Source: Pseudomonas batumici
Lineage (GTDB): Bacteria > Pseudomonadota > Gammaproteobacteria > Pseudomonadales > Pseudomonadaceae
Assembly (NCBI RefSeq): GCF_000820515.1
Contig: NZ_JXDG01000058.1
Span: forward strand, 1 to 64,000
DNA: 64,000 bases
Direction of reading: 5' to 3'
Shown here: positions 41,918 through 48,934 of the stretch, one piece after another
Layout: each line of letters begins with the position of its first letter
How positions within the stretch are numbered: position 1 is the first letter of the stretch
The notes under the pieces: model-generated
Database searches by the model: none
Told to the model about the DNA's origin: nothing
Seen by the model: only the letters and a program-made list of their open reading frames with translations
Position numbers and translations under genes: made by a program

Positions 41918-42592
41918 CTACCTGCCACCCCGCCACCGATCCAGCACAATCAACACCCCAGACACCAGAAAAAACCCCAACAGGATCTGCCCAGCATTGA
42001 TGAACACCTGTGGATAACCCAACTTATCCACATCGACGAAAGGATACGGATAGACCCCGATCAGATGCCCGCGCAACAGCACATGGCCGAAATAGACCAC
42101 AGGGTAGATCGCCCATGGCAACCCGTCCCACAGCCGCAAGGTGCCCTTCTTCACACAGCAGCACCAATAGACCACGAACAGCAGCGGCATCACGTCGTGC
42201 AGCAACTCATCGGCCAGCCACTGAAATCCCTGGGGATGCCACAGGTGGCGCAACAACAGGTTGTAGGCCAACCCGACCACCACGATGCTCGCCGTTACGC
42301 CAGTTTGCACCGACGGCCTGAGAAACCAGCGTCGGCCCGCCGAGTCCCGCGTGGTCACCGCGCAAGTCAACACCGTCGCCGCCAGGGTATTGGTCAGTAC
42401 CGTGAAAAAACTGAAGTAGGTCACCAGCCCGCCGATCAGGCTGGCCTCCACCTGCCAGCGGAAAATCAGCACCAGGTACATCTGGATCGCCAACCCGCCC
42501 CAGCCCAACAGCGCCGCGCCTGTCAGGAGGATCCGCCGCCAACCGCCCAAGGCCTGCACAGCGCTGTGCATCGCGCCGGTATCCGCGCTCAC
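41918..42592 (-). CDS. Pr6Pr family membrane protein, copy 1
   Basis: About 224 residues with six predicted membrane spans. Family motifs include YFSFFTVLTNTLAA, AYNLLLRHLWHPQG, ELLHDVMPLLFVVYW, and the C-terminal YPYPFVDVDKLGYPQVFINA. The biological role is unknown. GTG 42592 overlaps the upstream VF530 stop (GTGA), suggesting coupling; ATG 42571 is the alternative. It is one of three paralogues arrayed in the same direction between 41918 and 44421. Confidence 0.82.
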   Translation of the reverse strand: MSADTGAMHSAVQALGGWRRILLTGAALLGWGGLAIQMYLVLIFRWQVEASLIGGLVTYFSFFTVLTNTLAATVLTCAVTTRDSAGRRWFLRPSVQTGVTASIVVVGLAYNLLLRHLWHPQGFQWLADELLHDVMPLLFVVYWCCCVKKGTLRLWDGLPWAIYPVVYFGHVLLRGHLIGVYPYPFVDVDKLGYPQVFINAGQILLGFFLVSGVLIVLDRWRGGR

Positions 42593-42819
42593 AGCTCGCG
42601 CTTGGTCCGCGCCAGTTTGATATAGAGGGCTTCGACCTTCTCCCGCGCCCAAGGGGTCTTGCGCAGGAAGGTCAGACTCGACTTGATGCTCGGGTCACTC
42701 TTGAAGCAACGGATATCGATGCGTTGCGCCAACCCTTCCCATTCGTAATGGGCCACCAGGGCATTGAGGATCTGCTCCAGGGTCACGCCGTGCAAAGGGT
42801 TGTTGTTCGATGCCGTCAT
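42589..42819 (-). CDS. VF530 family DNA-binding-like small protein
   Basis: 76 residues matching the VF530 (DUF2132) family: NNPLHGVTLEQILNALVAHY, then IRCFKSDPSIKSSLTFLRKT, PWAREKVEALY. A helical fold and DNA binding have been proposed for the family; cellular role unknown. ATG 42819. It overlaps Pr6Pr copy 1 by 4 bases. Confidence 0.85.
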   Translation of the reverse strand: MTASNNNPLHGVTLEQILNALVAHYEWEGLAQRIDIRCFKSDPSIKSSLTFLRKTPWAREKVEALYIKLARTKREL

Positions 42820-42977
42820 GCCAAGCCTTCAGGTCAGGAAATGGAAGAAGCCGCGCACCTTAGCCGAGCCTTGGGGCGGGGGGAAGAGCCGTGGACGAAG
42901 ACCCGGCATCCGATGTCTGGAATGAGTGTAGGACTGATCCCAGACAACGGGCGACTTGCGGGTGAGCAATCACCCGA

Positions 42978-43631
42978 TCAGTGCTGGCCACGCCACCGAT
43001 CCACGGCAATCAGCACCAGTGATATCACCACAAACGCCACCAGTACCATCAGCGCATTGATAAACACCTGTGGATAACCCAGCTTGTCCACTTCGATAAA
43101 GGGATAGGGGTAGGAGCCGACAAAGTAGCCACGCACCAGGGCGTAAATGAAATAGGCCAGCGGATAGAGCAGCCACGGCCAGAGATCCCGCCATTGCAAG
43201 GTGCCCTTGGGCACGCAGAACCACCAATAGATCACAAACAGCACCGGCATCACGTCATGCAGCAACTCATCAGCCACCCACTGCAGGCCCTGGGGGTTCC
43301 ACGTATTGCGCAGCAGCAGGTTGTACGCCAGCCCAACCAGCACAATGGCGGCGGCCACACCGCCCTGGACCGTGGGTTTGAGAAAGAACCGGCGCACCGC
43401 CGAGTCCCCTGACGTTGCCGCGCAGGTCAGCACCACCGCCACCAGGATATTGGTCAGCACCGTGAAATAGCTGAAAAAGATGTCCACCCCGCCCAACAGG
43501 CTCTTGTCGCCCTGCCAGCGCGAAGCCAGGATCAGGTAGAGCTGGAGAGCTAATGCAAACCATCCCAGCAGTGCCGCGATCTTTACGGCGATACCGCCCG
43601 TGCTTTGCGTTAACACCATTTCGTTGCTCAT
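42978..43631 (-). CDS. Pr6Pr family membrane protein, copy 2
   Basis: About 217 residues, six membrane spans. Near-identical family signatures to copies 1 and 3 (FFSYFTVLTNILVAV; RNTWNPQGLQWVADELLHDV; YPYPFIEVDKLGYPQVFINA). ATG 43631 has GGGAG 7 bases upstream; open codons upstream to 43811 are not conserved. A CTGTCA-N4-TGACAG dyad lies 112 bases before the start and is embedded in sequence conserved with that upstream of copy 3. Function unknown. Confidence 0.82.
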   Translation of the reverse strand: MSNEMVLTQSTGGIAVKIAALLGWFALALQLYLILASRWQGDKSLLGGVDIFFSYFTVLTNILVAVVLTCAATSGDSAVRRFFLKPTVQGGVAAAIVLVGLAYNLLLRNTWNPQGLQWVADELLHDVMPVLFVIYWWFCVPKGTLQWRDLWPWLLYPLAYFIYALVRGYFVGSYPYPFIEVDKLGYPQVFINALMVLVAFVVISLVLIAVDRWRGQH

Positions 43632-43743
43632 GAGCAGGCTCCCGGCTACGTGGCACCTGCAACGGCAAAGCCCCGTCGATCGGGCGCTTATAAACAGGCT
43701 GTCTGTTGAGCAAGACCCTAGAAGAAAGCCGGACAAGACTCTA

Positions 43744-43759
43744 CTGTCAGAAATGACAG
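43744..43759. promoter_or_regulatory. CTGTCA-N4-TGACAG dyad upstream of Pr6Pr copy 2
   Basis: CTGTCAGAAATGACAG, perfect dyad, 112 bases before ATG 43631. Flanking bases (CCTAGAAGAA... AAGACTC... and CCTGACCAACGGCAAC) are shared with the site at 44539. Confidence 0.55.
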
Positions 43760-43779
43760 TCCTGACCAACGGCAACCGA

Positions 43780-44421
43780 TCAGCGCTGGCCTTGCCAGCG
43801 GTCCACGGCAATCACCAACAGTGACACCAGCATGAATCCCAACACCACCATCCCGGCATTGATCAACACCCGGGGATAACCCAGCTCGCCCACATCGGCG
43901 AAATCATAAGGGTAGGCGCCGATCAGGTATCCGCGCAGCAGGACGTAAACGCAGTAGGCCAGCAGATAGATCAGCCACGGCAGCATATCCCGCCATTGCA
44001 AGCCCCCCTTGGTCACATAGAACCACCAATAGAGCAAAAACAGCACCGGCATCACGTCGTGCATCAACTCATCGGGTAGCCACTGGAATTCCTGGGCGCT
44101 CCACGGAACGCGCAACAACAGGTTGTACACAAACGAGACCAGCACAACGCTGACCACCGCGCCGCCCTGGACCGAGGGACTGAGCAGGAATCGACCCGCG
44201 CTCGACTCCCCCGCTGTCGCCGCGCTGGTCAGCACCAACGCCACCAGGATATTGCTCAGCACCGTAAAATAACTGAGGAAGACGTCCAGTCCGCCCAACA
44301 GACTCCCCGCAGCCTGACAGTTCTGGTAGAGCTGGGTGCCCAATGTCACCCACCCCAGAAGTGCCGCCGCCTTCAGGGAGACTCCACGCCATCCTTGCGT
44401 CAAAGCCCTGTCATCACTCAT
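43780..44421 (-). CDS. Pr6Pr family membrane protein, copy 3
   Basis: About 213 residues, six membrane spans; family motifs FLSYFTVLSNILVAL, RVPWSAQEFQWLPDELMHDV and YPYDFADVGELGYPRVLINA. More diverged from copies 1 and 2 than those are from each other (for example SAQEFQW for NPQGLQW). ATG 44421 follows AAGG. A dyad at 44539-44554 lies 117 bases upstream. Function unknown; tandem duplication with later divergence is likely. Confidence 0.8.
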   Translation of the reverse strand: MSDDRALTQGWRGVSLKAAALLGWVTLGTQLYQNCQAAGSLLGGLDVFLSYFTVLSNILVALVLTSAATAGESSAGRFLLSPSVQGGAVVSVVLVSFVYNLLLRVPWSAQEFQWLPDELMHDVMPVLFLLYWWFYVTKGGLQWRDMLPWLIYLLAYCVYVLLRGYLIGAYPYDFADVGELGYPRVLINAGMVVLGFMLVSLLVIAVDRWQGQR

Positions 44422-44770
44422 GACCTTGGTTCCTGGCGATCGCAACCTCGGCGATCTCAAAGCCCTCAAATAGGTTGAGCACGCGATACCACACAGTGCC
44501 TTGTACATGAACCTAGAAGAATGCGAGGCAAGACTCCACTGTCAGGAATGACAGTCCTGACCAACGGCAACGTTGGTCACCCGTGTCTCGAAAGAAGTGA
44601 CAGGCCGGTTAACACCAAGCCACGCATCAACGGTTCCTGAATAAGGGTAGGCTGAGCCCCACCGAATGCGACTTTGCTCTTTCATTCGTATGAAGTTTCC
44701 TAGAAAATCCTGACCGCTTGCGCCTGCCAAAACACGTGACTAGTCTTCGTTCGTCACTGCCAATTCAGTG
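44422..44770. other. Non-coding region upstream of Pr6Pr copy 3
   Basis: No convincing gene. It holds the dyad at 44539-44554 and, from 44771, the DUF6124 leader begins. Small open frames such as 44542-44730 (-) have no ribosome site or family signature. Confidence 0.55.
44539..44554. promoter_or_regulatory. CTGTCA-N4-TGACAG dyad upstream of Pr6Pr copy 3
   Basis: CTGTCAGGAATGACAG lies 117 bases before ATG 44421, with flanks shared with the site at 43744. Conservation of the palindrome amid changed flanking bases supports function. Confidence 0.55.
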
Positions 44771-44799
44771 ATCGGGTTTAGTCGCCCACTGTGAGTTAA

Positions 44800-44836
44800 G
44801 GCGCATAGCGCCATCGTCCTGTTCAGGCGCTTTTTT
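44800..44836 (+). terminator. Attenuator with mutually exclusive hairpins
   Basis: Three segments A GGCGC (44800-44804), B GCGCC (44808-44812) and C GGCGC (44826-44830) are followed by TTTTTT (44831-44836). A-B forms a tight 5-bp hairpin; B-C forms the stem next to the T-run. The two pairings cannot coexist, the layout of a terminator/anti-terminator switch. Confidence 0.6.
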
Positions 44837-44850
44837 GTTGCCTGCACTTT

Positions 44851-44976
44851 ATGGTGGCTGTGCGCAGGGCGCCCTCGGGCGCGCCGGTTCCTTAGCTCGC
44901 CGGTCGACTAACCTGCGTACAGCTGCCACCCCCATCGTTTAGTCGCGACTCGGTAGCAGCTCAACCCTCGTTGAGA
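44851..44976 (+). ncRNA. Structured leader RNA upstream of DUF6124 gene
   Basis: A long stem pairs 44853-44868 (GGTGGCTGTGCGCAGG) with 44912-44930 (CCTGCGTACAGCTGCCACC) with one 3-base bulge. Inside it GCGCC-CTCG-GGCGC (44869-44882) forms a second hairpin. A perfect 6-bp hairpin CTCAAC-CCTC-GTTGAG (44960-44975) ends 12 bases before the ATG and adjoins the GAGAGAG ribosome site. Similar leaders are, as I recall, common before DUF3077/DUF6124 genes in Pseudomonas. A mutual role with the attenuator is inference. Confidence 0.6.
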
Positions 44977-44987
44977 GAGCTAGACCT

Positions 44988-45326
44988 ATGTCGAAGATTA
45001 CCCCCGATCCCCCCGTCAACCCGCTGTACAAGCACGACAAGACCAGCGACCGGGTATTCGCCCATTACAACCTGCCGCCGCTGGAACCGCCCGAACCTTA
45101 CAAGCTGCCGGAAAGCCTGTACCAGATCCGCACGGATGTGCGCTCGGAAGAGTCGCTGACCACCGCCTACGAGTTGCTGGAGTCGGCTGCCGCGACGGCC
45201 TATGAATCCGTGGAAAACCTCAGCGGCACCAATCGCAAGGTGGTGCTCGGCGTGGTGCGCCTGATCGAGCTGGCGAAAGCCTTGGTCGACTCGGCGTTGA
45301 ACAAGCAGGTGGTGGAACACTCGTAA
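44988..45326 (+). CDS. DUF6124 (DUF3077) family protein
   Basis: 112-residue acidic/helical protein with the family pattern: a proline-rich N-terminus (ITPDPPVNPLY), a central LEPPEPYKLPESLYQI-type linker, and a C-terminal helical half (LTTAYELLESAAATAYESVE; VVLGVVRLIELAKALVDSAL). The family is restricted to pseudomonads as far as I know, often multicopy, and its function is unknown. ATG 44988 follows GAGAGAG. The long structured 5' leader suggests RNA-level control. Confidence 0.85.
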   Translation: MSKITPDPPVNPLYKHDKTSDRVFAHYNLPPLEPPEPYKLPESLYQIRTDVRSEESLTTAYELLESAAATAYESVENLSGTNRKVVLGVVRLIELAKALVDSALNKQVVEHS

Positions 45327-45385
45327 GGCCGGGCAATGTCCGGGCCCACGTCATGGAATAGGCCCTTGAAAACGCCATAAAACCC

Positions 45386-45475
45386 GTAGGAGCCGGCTTG
45401 CTGGCGATGAGGCCGGTACATCCACCCCTCATCTGCGCGGCAAACATCGCTATCGCCAGCAAGCCGGCTCCCACA
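45386..45475. repeat. REP-type paired inverted repeat
   Basis: GTAGGAGCCGGCTTGCTGGC (45386 on) pairs with the arm at 45452-45475 (ATCGCCAGCAAGCCGGCTCC and on). It lies between the convergent DUF6124 and GGDEF-EAL genes; the rest of 45327-45609 holds nothing else I can support. Confidence 0.88.
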
Positions 45476-45609
45476 GTAGTCGCGTTGACCGAAGCGGCGG
45501 GGCCAGAATCAAGACAGCATTCACCCCAATGCTGAATGACCTCGCCGCACGTCAGTGCCCACCGAACAATCAAGCGTTTCTGCACCGGCACCGCCCTGGG
45601 CACCGCCCA

Positions 45610-47985
45610 TCAATGAACCACAACGGACGGTGCCCCCAAGGGCAAGGCCACCCAGGTCTCGAACGCCGCCGCGGTCAACGGCCGGCTGATCAGGTAGCCC
45701 TGGGCAGTGTCGCAGTGCCAACGTTCCAGCAAGCGCAGGCTGTGGGCGTATTCGACGCCCTCGGCGACCACCTTCAGTCCCAGGTTGTGGCTCATTTCGA
45801 TGGTCGAGCGGACGATCACCGCGTCCTCGCTGGTTTCATCCAGGTCGCGGACGAAGGACTGGTCGATCTTCAGTTCCTGTACCGGCAGGCGCTTGAGGTG
45901 CGCCAGCGACGAGTAACCGGTCCCGAAGTCATCCACCGACAGGCTGATGCCGCACTCGCGCAACCGCTGCAGAACCTTCAAGGCCTGTTCGGGCTCGCGC
46001 ATCACGGCGCTTTCGGTGATCTCGAAGATCAATTGTTCGGCCGGCAGCTGGTACTGCTTGAGCAGGCTCGAGACACGGTCGGCCAGGTCGGGGCCGAGCA
46101 GGTCGTCCGCCGAAATATTCAACGACAATTGCAGGTGCAGGCCACGCTGGTTCCACTCCGACAACTGACGCATGCCCTCCTCGATCACCCAGTGGGTCAG
46201 GGTCTGGATGCTGCCGGTCCGCTCGGCCAGGACGATGAACTCCGCCGGCGACACCATGCCGAACTGCGGGTGCTGCCAGCGCAGCAGGGCTTCGGCCTGG
46301 CGCACCCGGCCCTCGCGGATATCCAGCTTGGGCTGGTAATGCAGCAGCAACTCGCCGTTGGCCGCGGCATGGCGCAGGTCACGGATCAGGGTGACCTGGC
46401 GCCGGTGCGCCAGGTCGCGTCCTTGCTCGTAGATCTGGATGTGTCCCGGGATCTGTCCGGCGTCTTTCATGGCGATGGCGGCGCGGCTGAGCAGTTCCTC
46501 CGCCGCCAGGCCATCCCCCGGAAAGGCGGCTATCCCCATCCGACAATCCAGGGTCACGTCATGCCCGGCAACCCGCTGCGACTTGAGCAACAGTTGCTGG
46601 AGCTTGTCCGCCGTGGCGACCGCGCCGTCGCTGGTGGCATTCTGCAGCAACAGCAGGAACTCGCCGCCGATCAGGTGCGCCACGGTGTCGCCGGCACGCA
46701 GGGCACCGAGCAGGCGCAGGCCGACCTGTTGCAGCACCAGGTCCACCGCGTCGGGACCGCCGGCTTCGCTGATCGCCCGCAGGTTATCGATCTCCAGGTA
46801 CAGCAGGGCCACCGGGCGCCCGGCGCTGATCGCACTGCCCAGGCGCTCCATCGCCAGCGCGCGGTTGGGCAGGCCGGTGAGCCCGTCGTGCAAGGCATTG
46901 TGCGCCAGCTGCTGCTCGCGCTCGGCGATGCCGCTTTGCATGGAATTGAAGGCGCTGGCCAGCAGCCCCAGTTCGTCGCTGCGCTTGAGCGACACGGGCG
47001 TCTGGTAATCGCCCTGGCCGATACGCTCCGCCGCCTGGGCCAGCGCCCGCACCGGCTGCGAGACACTGCGCGCCAGCAGCAAGGCACCGGCCAGGGACGC
47101 CAGGAGCGAGACCAGGGCGATCAGCAGGATATTCTGGTCGAGCGGCTCGAACGCCTGCATCGCCGCATCCAGCGGACTTTGCAGCAAGGCGATGACCTGG
47201 TTGTCATTTTCCCCGGCACCGCCGGCCAGCATCAGCGTCTTGCTCAGGAAGCTGTGCTGCTCGTATTCGGTCAGTTCCTGCGTGTGTTTGCCGTTGGCGA
47301 GCATCAGGTGCTCGATGTTCTGCGCCATGCTCGGCGGCTGGGTGCTCACCAGTTCCCCGGGCTGCTGCCGGTCCACGCTCAGGAACGACACCTCCAGATT
47401 ACTCAACGAACGCAGCTCGCGGGCGAACGCCGTGTCCATGGAAAAGCCCATCACCACCCGGGCGATCGGCAAGGGCGCCAGCACCGGGGCTTCCACCAGC
47501 AGGTGCGGCTTGCCCTGCAAGGGCACGATCAGGGTCGACTGCTTGAGCCGCCGCGCCTCGCGCAGGGCCTGGTCATAACGGAACGGCGAACCGTCGGGCA
47601 GGTCGCTCAGGCTGCTGGCCAGGACCTTGCCGTCCATGCTCAGGAGGATCATGTCATTGGCATTGATGCGCTTGCCGTGGTTGAGCAGCACCGAACGAAT
47701 CGTCGCCGAATCGCCGCTGGACACCGCATCGCGAAAGCCGAAATCCGCCGCCAGCAGTTGCACGCCATCGCTCAGGCGCCGGCCCTGAACGTCCAGCAAG
47801 CGCTCGAACACCCGGGTACCGAGCTGCAATTGCTCGCTGGCCTGGCCGCGGACCGCGCTGTTGGTCGCCGCCTTGACGCTGAAATACAGCGCGCCGATCA
47901 CCACCAGCAACAGCAGGATCAGGACGCGGGCGACCCGCGCCTGGAAGCTACTTCGCAGTTTCACTGACAGTTTTATCGACGGCAT
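45610..47985 (-). CDS. Membrane GGDEF-EAL c-di-GMP protein
   Basis: About 791 residues: transmembrane segment at about 20-40 (VLILLLLVVIGALYFSV), periplasmic Cache-like region to about 285, second transmembrane segment, HAMP (RSVSQPVRALAQAAERIGQG), GGDEF (to about 535) and EAL (545-785). The GGDEF site is broken (HLIGGEFLLLL, lacking the Asp), so cyclase activity is unlikely. The EAL domain is complete: EALLRWQHP, EITESAVM, DDFGTGYSSLAHL, LKIDQSF and AEGVE, so a c-di-GMP phosphodiesterase is expected. ATG 47985 (or GTG 47997) lies inside the cupredoxin gene, which it overlaps by about 38 bases; the two are coupled. Confidence 0.88.
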   Translation of the reverse strand: MPSIKLSVKLRSSFQARVARVLILLLLVVIGALYFSVKAATNSAVRGQASEQLQLGTRVFERLLDVQGRRLSDGVQLLAADFGFRDAVSSGDSATIRSVLLNHGKRINANDMILLSMDGKVLASSLSDLPDGSPFRYDQALREARRLKQSTLIVPLQGKPHLLVEAPVLAPLPIARVVMGFSMDTAFARELRSLSNLEVSFLSVDRQQPGELVSTQPPSMAQNIEHLMLANGKHTQELTEYEQHSFLSKTLMLAGGAGENDNQVIALLQSPLDAAMQAFEPLDQNILLIALVSLLASLAGALLLARSVSQPVRALAQAAERIGQGDYQTPVSLKRSDELGLLASAFNSMQSGIAEREQQLAHNALHDGLTGLPNRALAMERLGSAISAGRPVALLYLEIDNLRAISEAGGPDAVDLVLQQVGLRLLGALRAGDTVAHLIGGEFLLLLQNATSDGAVATADKLQQLLLKSQRVAGHDVTLDCRMGIAAFPGDGLAAEELLSRAAIAMKDAGQIPGHIQIYEQGRDLAHRRQVTLIRDLRHAAANGELLLHYQPKLDIREGRVRQAEALLRWQHPQFGMVSPAEFIVLAERTGSIQTLTHWVIEEGMRQLSEWNQRGLHLQLSLNISADDLLGPDLADRVSSLLKQYQLPAEQLIFEITESAVMREPEQALKVLQRLRECGISLSVDDFGTGYSSLAHLKRLPVQELKIDQSFVRDLDETSEDAVIVRSTIEMSHNLGLKVVAEGVEYAHSLRLLERWHCDTAQGYLISRPLTAAAFETWVALPLGAPSVVVH

Positions 47986-48637
47986 CGCCCGAAGCACTCG
48001 CAGCCGGCGCCGTGGGTTCGTCCGGCGACAGGGGTTGGATCGACAGGCTGAAGCGTTGCTTCAGCCCCGTGGCGGCCACAGCGATTTCGCCCCCCGCCCG
48101 CGGCTGCCCATCGGCGACCTGGGGATGCCAGAGTGTCACGCGGTAGTGGCCGGCAGGCAGTTGGTCGAAACGGATCAGGCCCTTTTCGTCACTGACCGCG
48201 AACCAGGGGTCGTCGGTCACATAGACATAGCCAAGCATCCAGTCATGGATGTTGCAACCCAGCACCACGATCCCCGGCTTGTCGAACAGCACCGGGTCCG
48301 CTGGTGTGCCTTGGTACAGGCGCAGCTCGAAGCGCTTGGCCGGCGAAAAGGAATAGACCTGGTGGCGGATATTGTCGCTGTTGGGGAAGCGGATCCGGGT
48401 CCCGGTATGCACCGCCAGCACATGGGGGGCGAATTCCGTGTCGCGCTGGTCCATGTCCGCCTGGAGGCTGTAGGCCGGCTGCGCCGTAGCGCCTTGCAAG
48501 GTCACCACCGCGTTCGACAAGGGCTTGCCCTGTTGATCGACCATCTCGGCCTGAAAACCGGCGGCGGCACTCAGGCCGCTGGACAACAGACACGAAATAA
48601 GCAGAAACAATCCAGTCAATGAGGTCGGGCGGGCCAT
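47948..48637 (-). CDS. Exported cupredoxin-like protein (methylamine utilization protein type)
   Basis: About 229 residues with a signal peptide (LTGLFLLISCLLSSGLSAAA). A blue-copper type 1 site is visible: His in NIRHQVYSFSP, Cys, His and Met in VLGCNIHDWMLGYV. Then a carboxypeptidase-regulatory-like beta domain (GLIRFDQLPAGHYRVTLWHP) follows. Likely a periplasmic electron carrier or copper-binding sensor. ATG 48637 begins the signal peptide. It precedes and overlaps a GGDEF-EAL gene, so it probably informs the Cache domain of that protein, which is inference. Confidence 0.83.
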   Translation of the reverse strand: MARPTSLTGLFLLISCLLSSGLSAAAGFQAEMVDQQGKPLSNAVVTLQGATAQPAYSLQADMDQRDTEFAPHVLAVHTGTRIRFPNSDNIRHQVYSFSPAKRFELRLYQGTPADPVLFDKPGIVVLGCNIHDWMLGYVYVTDDPWFAVSDEKGLIRFDQLPAGHYRVTLWHPQVADGQPRAGGEIAVAATGLKQRFSLSIQPLSPDEPTAPAASASGDAVDKTVSETAK

Positions 48638-48876
48638 TGAGCAACTACTCTCAGGTTCGTGAAGGAGGGGTTTACCTTGGCACAAAAGGATTGCACAGGT
48701 GCAGAGTAGCCGGGGGCGCAGAGAAGATCACGCGACAAATTTGGCCATTGGCCACTATTGCGGCAAAGCCGACGGACGACCGCCTGGCCGGCAAAACCTC
48801 TCCCTGAAAAAGGCTTTGTACACTCATTCATTCATGGGCTACCGGCCGACTTTCGCAAAGCGCACTCCCTTGACCA

Positions 48877-48905
48877 TTGAAACCACCGGCGGCTCGCCCC
48901 ATTTA
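48877..48905 (+). promoter_or_regulatory. RpoH (sigma-32) heat-shock promoter
   Basis: TTGAAA (48877-48882), a 14-base spacer and CCCCATTTA (48897-48905) match the RpoH consensus CTTGAAA-N14-CCCCATNT. The predicted start near 48912 lies 23 bases before the protease ATG. AsrA has been linked to heat-shock induction in P. aeruginosa, as I recall. Confidence 0.75.
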
Positions 48906-48934
48906 ATTGGCATATATCACTGTGCAGGTGCCCC

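Noticed and set aside
43744..43759. LexA (SOS) box
   Set aside because: CTGT-N8-ACAG spacing fits, but the inner bases CA-N4-TG differ from the AT-rich LexA core and no DNA-repair gene is linked.
44542..44730. Short minus-strand frame between Pr6Pr copy 3 and the DUF6124 leader
   Set aside because: No ribosome site, no recognisable sequence; it overlaps the conserved dyad, so the region reads better as regulatory.
45529..47967. Long open frame on the plus strand (about 810 codons)
   Set aside because: Mirror of the GGDEF-EAL gene; Gln/Arg/His-rich translation with no family motif or ribosome site.
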